From contig MHRK01000012.1 of the NCBI GenBank assembly GCA_001820955.1, positions 1 to 37,653 on the forward strand: a stretch of 37,653 bases of DNA, given 5' to 3'. The position numbers and the translations under genes were made by a program. Below are positions 28,401 through 36,600 of the stretch, one piece after another. Source of the DNA: Candidatus Taylorbacteria bacterium RIFCSPHIGHO2_02_FULL_43_32b (GTDB lineage: Bacteria; Patescibacteriota; Minisyncoccia; Phycocordibacterales; 2-02-FULL-43-11). How positions within the stretch are numbered: the first letter of the stretch is position 1; each line of letters starts with the position of its first letter. The notes under the pieces are model-generated. The model did no database searches. It saw only the letters and a list, made by a program, of their open reading frames with translations, and was not told the DNA's origin.

Positions 28401-31400
28401 AAATGCCGGAGAGAGTCGTCGTCGCGCCGGTCATAAAGAGCGTGCCGTTATTGTGGTTGAAAGACGCGCCATTTGCAAAGTTGCCGTTTACGGTGAGAAC
28501 GGACGGTGCGACGACCGTTCCGCTACCGGCGAGAATTTGAAAATTGCCGGTAGTAGAAGCGTTGGCCGAAAAAGTTTTCATGCCCGCGCCGAAAAATTCC
28601 AAGTCATTGAAAGAGCCGCCATTTGTCAGCGTGCCCGAGAGTGTTTGAGCCGAAGTGCCGGTAAATGTCGTCGTGCCAAAACCGGCTTTCAAAACGCCGG
28701 AGTTTGAATAGTTGCCGGAAATAGAAAGCGAACTTGGCAGAGCGACAGTGGTTGACGCATCAACAATCGTAAAATTGGTGGTGGAGGCGTTTCCGAGAAT
28801 CGGGAAAAAAGAAGTGATGTTCATACTGGTTGACGTCGGCATCGCGCCGGATGGCAACATGCCGATTTCCCAGACAGCCCCTTTATTGATCGCCGTATAT
28901 CCTAGACCGGCATACAATCTCCCATTATTGGAAGTAAGAGCGTAAATTAAATCAAACACGCTCGGATCCCATGATGAATTTATAAAATCGCCGGCTACTT
29001 TCATCCACAACGACCCGTCATACATCCACAAATCACCATCACCTGCACTACTTCCAAGGCCTGCGTAAAGTTTGCCTCCATGAGAAGAAAGAGAATACAC
29101 AGCCTCGTATGAGGCCACTCCCCATTGCGGTGAATCAGCAATTTTTGTCCATGACGCTCCGTTATATTCCCAGACTTCGGCTTCACCGGCCGTAGTACCC
29201 AACCCCGCGTAGAGTTTGTTATTATGAGCTTCAAGAGCAAGGACAGACTCGTAAGTGGCATCAGCCCACCCTGTCCCATCTCCGCCTACTTTCGTCCACG
29301 ATGCGCCGTTATATTCCCAAACTTCGGCTTCGCCTGCCGACAATCCCAAACCGGCGTAAAGTTTTCCACCGAAAGAAGCCAAGCTGTACACACGTTCATA
29401 ATTGGTGCCATCCCATCCCATATTATCACCCCCAATCTTCGTCCACGTAGACCCGCTATACTCCCAGACTTCACCATCGCCCGCGGTAGAACCAATGCCG
29501 GCATACAGCTTGCCGTCATGCGAAACCATTGATTCCACTATTTCATAATCTGTATTCCATGATGAATTTGTGCCGTCACCTCCTATTTGTGTCCAAGTAC
29601 TACCATTGTATTCCCAAACTTCGGCTTCGCCGGCAGTTGTACCGGAAACACCTGCGTATAATTTACCGTTATGCGACGTGAGCGAAAAAATATACTCATA
29701 TGTAGCCACGCCCCACTCGGTACTATCGCCAATTTTCGTCCAGGTGGAACCGTTGTATTCCCAAACTTCAGCTTCGCCTGCATCATAGCCCATGCCGATG
29801 TACAATTTATTTTGATGAGCGGTCATACTGTATATCGCTTCTGCTGTTGTCCACGACGAATTCACTCCCTCCCCTCCCACCTTCGAGGCCTTGAACCCCG
29901 ATTGAAATCTGACACTGCCGAGGCCGTTGCCATTTGTGAGAGTGCCAGTTATAGCCGTCGTCGTAACGCCGGCGAAAGTTATAGTCGTGCCGTTATTGGT
30001 AAACGTGCCGGCATTGTGAAAACTTCCACCGATATCAAGATACGACGACGGCGCCGTTACCGTGCCGGCTGAAATTGTAAAGTTGCCCGTTGTCGTCGCC
30101 GCCGAACGAGTGAAAGACCATGCGCTACCCACCCCGCTAAAAGTTGTCGAGGCAAAACTGCTCCCAGAAAAAAGGTCGATAGTCTTCCCTGTCGTCGTCG
30201 CGTTGAATAGTACGCCATAACCCGGGGATGTCAGAAATCCATATTGATGAGTTCTCAGATCCCCCGCAATTGTCATTTCCCCGCCCAAATCCAACCTTGC
30301 CCCACTTGCGATATAAAGATCGCCGTCATTTGCTCCTCCCGAGGGTCCGTTCCCTGCTATTGTGATCGTGCCTCCCGGCCTGTAATACGTCGAAGTCGCG
30401 ATAAGCAATTTGTTTCCTGAAAAAACAAAAAGATTGTTCGAATTGGATGTAAATCTGATGCTTCCATTCGTTGTATTGTCGCCATCGTAAAGACCGAGGT
30501 CGGCGTTGGTTGTCGAAGTCGACGCAGGGCCCCCCTCGTGCTTAACGATAATAGTGTCTTTGTAAAGATCAAAATTATAAATACTCTTTGTCGTTGACGA
30601 TTTCGTATGAGAAAAAGCGCGAAAACCGGAATCGCCGTCTATCCACGCGGAAAGGCTGATCCCTTGAGGTAAGGATGTAATCGACGTAATCCGCCATTCT
30701 CCTGTATTGGCGTAAGTTGTGGTCGAGAATATACCCGGTGTCCCCGTGGCAACGCGCAGTTTGAGAATGCGACCGCCAGTCGTGTCCTGCGTAACGCCCT
30801 CATCGTTAAAGATAGTGCCGGAAACGACAGGCGCGGCTTCGGTGGAAAACTTATTGCAGGTCGAGGAGTCGGTGAACGTGGCCGAGCCATCAGGGTCCTT
30901 GGCCGACGCCTTCCACCAATAGTCGGTGCCGGCAGACAATGGCGTTTGGGTAACGTATGTGCCTTGGGTTCCCGAAGTGAAACAACTTGTCGGATTATTC
31001 GTACATGACGTATTCTGGCCGCTCCAGCCTGTCGAAGATACGGCCTGGTCGTTGGTCTGCACGACAGCCGAACAACCTGAGTTGGAATAAATGGTCACCT
31101 TATAACCGAGATTATCACTATTGGAATCAGTAGAAGTCATCGTAAAAGTCGGCGTCGTGCTCAGGTCGATAGCGTTGTTTGACGGAGAATCCTGCGTCGG
31201 AGTACTAGGCGCGGCGTTCGTTGTAACCTGCGGACACACGTTGTAGTTAGTTAGGTTTGTGCCGTTGTTACTAACGCGAAGTATGTAAGCGGTTCCTGGC
31301 GTTGCGGCTGCTGTAACAACTAAGTTCCATTCGTATTCAGTTTCTTTTTTAGGACCAATGAATATCTCGCTACCCGGATTGCTAGACTCCAGTAGTTCAC

Positions 31401-31854
31401 CGGCTATAAACGTAACCCCTCCTTTACTTGCCAGCTGTTCGGTTGTAGGAGCGCCATCGCTGAAATTTGTCGAACTCGAAAGAGCTATTGCGTTTGAAAT
31501 CGAAGTTGTTATCGTTGTCCAACCGCTCGCGTCAGTACAGGCTCCACCAGCCGCAGCTTTGTATTCAATTCTTGGTGTGACGCTACCAGTAACGTTTCCC
31601 GACTCGTCGAAATGGATGCGGAGACGAAAATTTGTACTTGGACCCATCGACCCAACGTTGACGTCTTCAGCCGCCAGCCAATCAGTGGCCGTTTCTCCGC
31701 CGGTATCTCCCTTAAATCTGAAGTGAACCTGGTTGGTGGTGAAAGTACCGCCGGCTTCCGTTACTGAAGGCACAAAAAAAATCATCGGGCCCAAAAGCAC
31801 CCCGAGTAGGTTGAAGGCAAATACCCTAACGAATGTTTTTTTAAATTTCAACAT
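22489..31854 (-). CDS. Giant secreted surface protein with three seven-unit repeat arrays (predicted beta-propellers)
   Basis: 3121 aa; signal peptide; seven LYxGxG...AEVWEYNGSxWTKI units, twice; seven YVTIYKRSGDTFxKLxNP units; no sorting signal recognised at the C-terminus. Confidence 0.88.
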   Translation of the reverse strand: MLKFKKTFVRVFAFNLLGVLLGPMIFFVPSVTEAGGTFTTNQVHFRFKGDTGGETATDWLAAEDVNVGSMGPSTNFRLRIHFDESGNVTGSVTPRIEYKAAAGGACTDASGWTTITTSISNAIALSSSTNFSDGAPTTEQLASKGGVTFIAGELLESSNPGSEIFIGPKKETEYEWNLVVTAAATPGTAYILRVSNNGTNLTNYNVCPQVTTNAAPSTPTQDSPSNNAIDLSTTPTFTMTSTDSNSDNLGYKVTIYSNSGCSAVVQTNDQAVSSTGWSGQNTSCTNNPTSCFTSGTQGTYVTQTPLSAGTDYWWKASAKDPDGSATFTDSSTCNKFSTEAAPVVSGTIFNDEGVTQDTTGGRILKLRVATGTPGIFSTTTYANTGEWRITSITSLPQGISLSAWIDGDSGFRAFSHTKSSTTKSIYNFDLYKDTIIVKHEGGPASTSTTNADLGLYDGDNTTNGSIRFTSNSNNLFVFSGNKLLIATSTYYRPGGTITIAGNGPSGGANDGDLYIASGARLDLGGEMTIAGDLRTHQYGFLTSPGYGVLFNATTTGKTIDLFSGSSFASTTFSGVGSAWSFTRSAATTTGNFTISAGTVTAPSSYLDIGGSFHNAGTFTNNGTTITFAGVTTTAITGTLTNGNGLGSVRFQSGFKASKVGGEGVNSSWTTAEAIYSMTAHQNKLYIGMGYDAGEAEVWEYNGSTWTKIGDSTEWGVATYEYIFSLTSHNGKLYAGVSGTTAGEAEVWEYNGSTWTQIGGDGTNSSWNTDYEIVESMVSHDGKLYAGIGSTAGDGEVWEYSGSTWTKIGGDNMGWDGTNYERVYSLASFGGKLYAGLGLSAGEAEVWEYNGASWTKVGGDGTGWADATYESVLALEAHNNKLYAGLGTTAGEAEVWEYNGASWTKIADSPQWGVASYEAVYSLSSHGGKLYAGLGSSAGDGDLWMYDGSLWMKVAGDFINSSWDPSVFDLIYALTSNNGRLYAGLGYTAINKGAVWEIGMLPSGAMPTSTSMNITSFFPILGNASTTNFTIVDASTTVALPSSLSISGNYSNSGVLKAGFGTTTFTGTSAQTLSGTLTNGGSFNDLEFFGAGMKTFSANASTTGNFQILAGSGTVVAPSVLTVNGNFANGASFNHNNGTLFMTGATTTLSGILTGSSALNNVEFKTGVQAWKVGGDGAGWNGTDYEYARSFASHNNKLYAGLGTTAGEAEVWEYNGSVWTKIADDTEWGAATYDMVISLTSHNNKLYAGLGIHSGEAEVWEYNGSTWTLVGGDAVNSSWADATYEYAWSLVSHNNKLYAGLGWSAGEAEVWEYNGSSWTKIADDTEWGAATYEMVYSLTSHNNKLYAGLGTTAGEAEVWEYNGSSWTKIADDTEWGAATYEVVNSLTSHNNKLYAGLGLTAGAAEVWEYNGSTWTLVGGDAVNSSWADATYEYVRSFASHNNKLYAGLGISAGEAEVWEYNGSVWTKIADDTEWGAATYEMVYSLTSHNNKLYAGLGNTAGDAEVWEVGSLPGTTTIASTASTTDFIIGRATTTAGYATTTIVAPSTMLTIAGDYTNSSSGFFTHNSGTVYFDATSTAAQPTQTLSGLMYGSTNAFNNVIFTGTGTTTFASNASTTNFTIEAGDTFIKLPNPDLPVALTNGAAFSPDGVYLAVAVNASPYVTIYKRSGDAFVKLSNPGTLPTGAARAVAFSSDGTYLSVAHFTSPFVTIYKRSGDTFTKLANPSLLPPDTGRGIAFSPSGEYLVVGHSTTPFVTIYKRAGDTFRKLANPDTMPTGAGYGVSFSSDNSYLAVSHDTTPYVTVYKRAGDTFMKLDNPSDLPSSNGRAATFSNSGLYLAVGHNSSPYVTMYKRSGDTFSKLASPFSSSPSTSITNGVAFSPDDKYFIWAHASTPYVSLYRRSGDSFGRLTNPANLPTGDGYYGPVFSSDGTYLAIPHNNSPYITLYKHSPVVNLPTDSLTISGNLTNYGGTFDWRSGTTYMDSASSQQIDGVFRGPSNLGNLILTGGGGKSMPGNVASTTVEIHDLTINSGNTLTSSPYNLGIYGNFANSGTFTNNGGTTTFSVSEPGTQYISGNLTGTSALGNIHHDSATTTSSEAVFNFIDPVDVSPTSYAAWTDVDVSSYIPEGATGVILHISTASNDAFGVRKNGSTDARYRYGYGGQHLWAMIGVDVNRIFEADIANSGVAIWLVGYTTAGATFFTNAVDKSLAGTGAWTDIDISTDTGSDTAIGAIIEYHDVGGTGDFGLRKNGSTDNRVRRNLGHAWAVVGVDASEILEGYITDAGNDFYLVGYITAGAVFKTNADDISLGSTGAYATIDLSSYIGTDTMTGAFIETYSAVAGGGNNYAFRTMGSSEDIYRKSYEHAWAIVETDANNQIEGKISSTNEDFFLVGYATSTITEVPSVIYSNNASTTNFVVSRGQIQLPSLFSISGFASSSGEMVSGSGTVYLNGSSLQTWFSSSTGSSAFNNLVILNTSGIDAQTSPSVIFREPITVAGTFTATQPNTKIQFAAGAAATTSIGNLVLNGGAIETRVTLRSYISGTQFGLNVSGTRSVLNTNVKDSNACGDYSAIDASDSSNYDGTGNTCWTFPVSGNLSLLTVSNQIFEYGQSSASTTLTVTDAATPSITTANGLRIAIATSSVNMRFDSNYLSAIFGGSASGKVGSNLSLEGDGSVLYIPVTENFGGSNVLTIAGIKLGSFASGTAAFEGALNIFKDGVTDQTSDASDTKTVTIKGLLVVTPADGGKATNMLDTTGTTVNAAKLFTFKLNPQGEHAIISSLAISITDVRVTEEGDITSPTLYIDYDGDGVVDAGDSEVGGTGVVSITSRTGTITFSSSFTATTTRNYIMKATVNNLGNANEINLALRSDGITATGAVSTLPLRVTGNAPQTNHRKLTVVSTGGGTPAQTIGGQEAQSAGQVGNNDGDLDSGEEIGSEGGFIAPTALGATFSEWTNASDALASDNIYATETTLYGRQDYSTFGFSIPAGNTIIGIEVKIEAKASSAAGTIGAALSSDSGSSTTTPDKVTSTLSTTDVVYTLGGPADLWGRAWDSTHFGTTFRLRIIANVSSNTISVDAIQVKVYHQATGGSSGGGTEAFNPTKIHLLTSVWQQVTSSIKQQLSASFLNF

Positions 31855-31856
31855 CG

Positions 31857-33353
31857 TCAGTTGCTAAAAAATAAATCGTAACCGGCAAATGATTTCATGT
31901 TCTTTCGTAGCGCCTCAAGATTGGACACAGCCAAGCTTTCGGCCGGATTTTTCTGATCGGTTAAAATAATGCCCCTGTCCGTGTCTATGACGACCTTCTC
32001 AAACATATCAGGCAGATCCGGAGCATAGGACAGATCGTTGGAGGCGTGAATTACCATATTTTGCAGGCCCAATCCCGGAGCTGTAACCATAATGTTCGGA
32101 AAAACCGCCTTGAGAGTTTTGACATAGGAAGCCGTATATTTATCTTCAGGCCCATTTCTTCCTATCAAATTGAACAAGACTAACCCGTCCGGATTAAGTC
32201 TATCCCTCATCAATTCAAAATATTCCTTCGTCAGAAGATGGGAAGGAATGGAGGAAGCAAAGAAAGTATCAGCAATTATGATGTCGTATTTCTTGGCACT
32301 TGTTCTTAAGTAACTGCGGGCGTCGTCGATAATCACGTTGGTGCTCATATCTTCATTGAAACCAAAATACTTTTCCGCGGTCTCCAGTATCTCAGGTACA
32401 AGCTCAACCGCGTCGACATGCTTTTTTTGTAAAGTTTCCGCTGACAAGGAACCGCCTCCCAAACCCAATATGAGTACCGTTTTATCTTCCGGCATGGCTT
32501 CAACAATCCGCTTTATCTCCTCCAGAGCTGAGAAACTTGTGCCGGGGACGCCGAGCTCCATGCAAGTCTGTGTAACTCCGTCCACAATGAGACAGCGTGA
32601 CTTTCCGGCTTCGGCTACTTTAATATCGGCGTAATAACTGGGCTTTTCGTAAATAACTTTTACCAAGCCGGAATTGTCGGCGCGGACAACCGGAAGGAAA
32701 ATGACCAATAGAAGCGCAAAGATGACGGCAATCCCCCACCCTTTTGCAATTTGCGTTCTGTACATTAAAGCGATGAGGATAGACAAAACAATCAAAGCCG
32801 CAGCCATACCGCCAAAAATAATTTTTAATGAAAAATTAGGAAGCAAAATAAAACCGGCAGAGAGCGCGCCAAAAAGCGAACCGAACGTTGCGGTGCCGAT
32901 TATTCTGCCGGCACTTGCGCCGGTATGCTCGGTACCCGCCCCGGATAATCGGACGAGCATCGGCGTAACCATACCCAAAAGCAAAAATGGCAAAAAATAA
33001 ATTATGGACACGGCGACGAGCGGACCGTAAATCATGCCGAACCTATCCGACCACAGCAAAATGGGTACCGCGAATTTAAACCCGGCCAAAATACCGGCGC
33101 CTGTAAAGCCCAATATGATGAACAGATCTGCCGGGTTCTTCCTGCGGTCAGCAATAGCTCCGCCAGCAAAGTATCCGATAGCAAGAAAGCCTAGCGCCAC
33201 GGTTATCATCGACGACCAAACGAAAATCGTCGAGCCGTAAAATGGGGACAGCACCCGCGTGCCTATTATTTCGAGGATTAGCGAAACGGCACCGGAGAGA
33301 AAAGCCGTGAAGTAAAGAAGTGCGGATTTTATTGAATTAGCTTTAACTTCCAT
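31857..33353 (-). CDS. Membrane-fused spermidine synthase-like protein
   Basis: 498 aa; N-terminal TM bundle (FLSGAVSLILEIIGTRVLSPFYGSTIFVWSSMI), C-terminal aminopropyltransferase-like Rossmann part (VLILGLGGGSLSAETLQ, DDARSYLRTSAKKYDIIIADTF). Confidence 0.85.
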   Translation of the reverse strand: MEVKANSIKSALLYFTAFLSGAVSLILEIIGTRVLSPFYGSTIFVWSSMITVALGFLAIGYFAGGAIADRRKNPADLFIILGFTGAGILAGFKFAVPILLWSDRFGMIYGPLVAVSIIYFLPFLLLGMVTPMLVRLSGAGTEHTGASAGRIIGTATFGSLFGALSAGFILLPNFSLKIIFGGMAAALIVLSILIALMYRTQIAKGWGIAVIFALLLVIFLPVVRADNSGLVKVIYEKPSYYADIKVAEAGKSRCLIVDGVTQTCMELGVPGTSFSALEEIKRIVEAMPEDKTVLILGLGGGSLSAETLQKKHVDAVELVPEILETAEKYFGFNEDMSTNVIIDDARSYLRTSAKKYDIIIADTFFASSIPSHLLTKEYFELMRDRLNPDGLVLFNLIGRNGPEDKYTASYVKTLKAVFPNIMVTAPGLGLQNMVIHASNDLSYAPDLPDMFEKVVIDTDRGIILTDQKNPAESLAVSNLEALRKNMKSFAGYDLFFSN

Positions 33354-33593
33354 TGTTTAATGAATTTCGAAACTTCTTAATCGTGCAAAGAAAAACTTGA
33401 AGTGTTACCTCCGGTTTGAAAACTCAAAAATATTCTACATTGATTCATATTGGCAATTTCATCGACAGTAGTTGTATTTTAACAAAATTTAACCTAACTA
33501 AAACTAAAGATGTGGATAATTTCGAATGTAGATTGTAATAGACCCAATTTTTATGTCTTGAAAACAAGCCTTTGCCAAATTTCCTAATTCCTA

Positions 33594-33619
33594 AATTCCT
33601 AATGGGCACCATTGGGAAT
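33594..33619. repeat. Third copy of the 2160-2223 repeat arm
   Basis: AATTCCTAATGGGCACCATTGGGAATT-type sequence, intergenic. Confidence 0.85.
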
Positions 33620-33639
33620 TGGTACAAGTCGGCAAAACG

Positions 33640-36600
33640 TTATGGTGTGGACGTCGCAGTACCAGACGGATTACTCTCTATCAACGATTCAGTTGATGAA
33701 GCACTATTGCTAACCGGTTCGATCGAGGGTTCGGGCACAGGCTCCACTTCTGGCTCTGTAATTTCCGGTTCTGTCGGGGGCGTCGTCGAAGCTGTTTCTT
33801 CCGCGGGAGTCGTCGAGGCAAACGGATCAATCACATTGACAGTCCTTGTAATCGAACCCCTATTCCCTCCTTCGTCAACCACGTAATATTCAATGGTGTG
33901 ACTGCCCACTTCGCTTGTATCTATCGAAACTCCGGATTGGTCGCCGACATCCAATCCATCAACTATCGCTTTGATTCCCAAATTCTTGTCCTCTTCGTTA
34001 ATTATTCGCGCACCCAAATCACCATACGTTACACCCTTGTCTATCGTAGCGGGATTTTCTCCATTGAGGTTCAGGATCGGAGTCTCCGTGTCAACAGGCG
34101 GCGGGATTACGTCGGGATCCACTGGTGCGGTCGTGGTAGTCGTGGTAGAGGTTTCCCAGACACCAGGTGTCTGTGAAGATTGGGAAGATTGCGAGGTGGA
34201 AGAGCAAACGCCGGCTGTTGATTTGGCAACCCCCGCGGCAATCGAGAGACAGTAAGGCTCGCCCGTCACCTCATCATAAAGCGTGATACCTGTCCTCTTT
34301 TCCGGCGTGCCGACTTTGAGTGAATTTTGAATCGAGGCATTTTCGGCTTCAATATCTTTAACGACCAGCCTGCCGTCCGCCGAAATACTCCAAACGTTGC
34401 CATCTCCGGTAATACTTCTCACGCCCAGAAGTGAGCTACCGGCAAAATCAACTGTACCACCTGAGGTCGCGAGCGTGACGCGGCCGCTTGCCGAATCGAT
34501 GTTCCAAACAGGCGTCGTCGACGCGGCCGCGACAATCGCACCCAAATCGTTTTGCAAATTGGCGTAACCCAGATTTACGAATACCTGAATTCTGCCGGTC
34601 TTAACGCTCTGTCCGTCTTTTGTTTTTTCATCTTTGGCCGGCGCGGAAATTTGCGCGTCAACAGAGGAAACCGGATCATTGATTTCATTCTCTGTCTTCA
34701 AAACCTGCGTTACTTTCTTTCCGCGCTTTACACATGAGAATACTCCGATCTCCGCTCCGCCGCCAATTTCGCAAGGATCCTCTTCAACCAAAGTACTCTG
34801 CGCAAGTTGCGGGCGGTCACGCTTCAAGCGTTCCGCGTCAACCACGCCTTCAGAAAGTGCCGAAGTGCCATCAAATGCTTCAAGGGCAACACCGATAATC
34901 GTGCCCGCGCTGTCCGCTTTCATGCCGACACCCGGAATTGATGAAAGGCGAATCTTATCACCCGGCTTGATGTTTCCGTTCTCGGTAGAAACCGTAACCG
35001 GCACACGTCCGGCAAGTGCAACCGGCTGTTTCGTCGCGGCGGAAGGCGTATCGTCAAAACCAATGAGAAGTCCGGGCTTTGTCGAAACTACGCCGATGAT
35101 TGCATCTTCGGTCAAAGAAGATGCTTTGCCGACTGTGTACCCACCCTTCGCGTAAACTATATCGCCGGGTTCCAAATCCTCATCAGTGAAATAGACTTCG
35201 GCCAAGTCGGCGTGCGCTGTCTGGCTTTCCATTGATGTGATGCGGCCGGTCGTCGAAGCGGTACAGCTTCCGTCGTTATCTACGCAAATTCCTCCGAAAC
35301 CGATCTGGAGTCCCGCCGCGGTTGAACCGTCACCGATCGTCGTCGTGCCGTTAGCCGAAACAATAAATTTATCCGCGCCGCCGTTCTTCAAGTGAATAAA
35401 GTTGCCCGTGAATTTGGTAGCGTCCGAATTGCCCATATCCATGCGGAGAGCATCGCCCGTAAATGTTGAAGTGTCCTGGAAAAGATAGAGCATGTCAGCG
35501 GATGTGATCGTCGTGCTGTATGCGCGAATGGCGTTGCCCTGAGTGGTACCTCTCGTTTCGGCGTAAACGCCGGCCGGAACAAAACTGCCACCCGCATCAC
35601 CCACCGTCACGCCTTTAATACCGAACGTTCTTCCAAACGCGTTAATACCGGTATTTTCGCCCTGAGTATTGCCGCCTCGGTGAGCTTGCACTTCAAGACC
35701 GCGAACGGTGTTCGCGAGAGCCGTGCCATCCTGCACGCGCACCATCGAGGCAACCATCGTATTCGGATTGACCGTCGGCGCGTTGTAAACAAACATGCTG
35801 TTTCCAAATTGTGTGCCCGCACCAGCCAAGTTCATCGTGTAAACCTGATCGACGCCGACGGTCTGTGTCGAAGTCGAAGCCAATCTGCCCGTACCGTCTA
35901 TAGTCATCATGGAAAGAGGCGAAGAAGTGCCGAGAGCTACGCGTCCGATGGAATCCACCATGACGACAGTCGTTGTGCCAACAGCCGCGCTCGATGTTGA
36001 AATCGCAAATAATGGATATGTGCCTCCCGAATCACCAGAGACTGAAAGTTTGGCGAACGGAGTCGTAGTACCAACACCGAGTTTGGCTCCGGCAAATGCT
36101 GTACCGCTAACTGTTGAGCCATTGTAAATTCCGGTACCAAAGAGAACGTTGGCGAGGTTGAGTTGTTGTGAGCTAACGGCCGCTGGAACGTCGGCGTTGT
36201 AACCGATAGCGAGGTTGGTATTGCCGGTCGTGTTTGAGTATCCGGCTTGGTATCCGAGGAAGGTGTTGTTGTCTCCTGAGGTTAAGCCGTAACCTGAACG
36301 AGCACCAAATAATACCGCGTTTTTATATGTACTTTGACCGCTTGATCCATAACCTGCCCGATAACCCACAGCCGTAGAAGAAGCCCCCGATGTTACCCAA
36401 TACATCGATTCGGTTCCTAATGCTGAACTATTCGAGCCCACCTGGGAAACTAGCGCATCGAACCCAACGGCCACATTTCCTGATCCAATAGTGTTTGAAT
36501 ACAGAGCGTCGGCTCCAATTGCCGTGTTATATCGGCCAGTTGTATTTTCATTGAGGGCGTAAGCGCCAAGAGCGGTACTCACATCCCCAACTGTATTCTT

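Noticed and set aside
28099-28707. 202-aa + strand ORF and many other + strand ORFs between 22.5 and 37.5 kb
   Set aside because: Antisense shadows of the large minus-strand coding sequences, with low-complexity translations.
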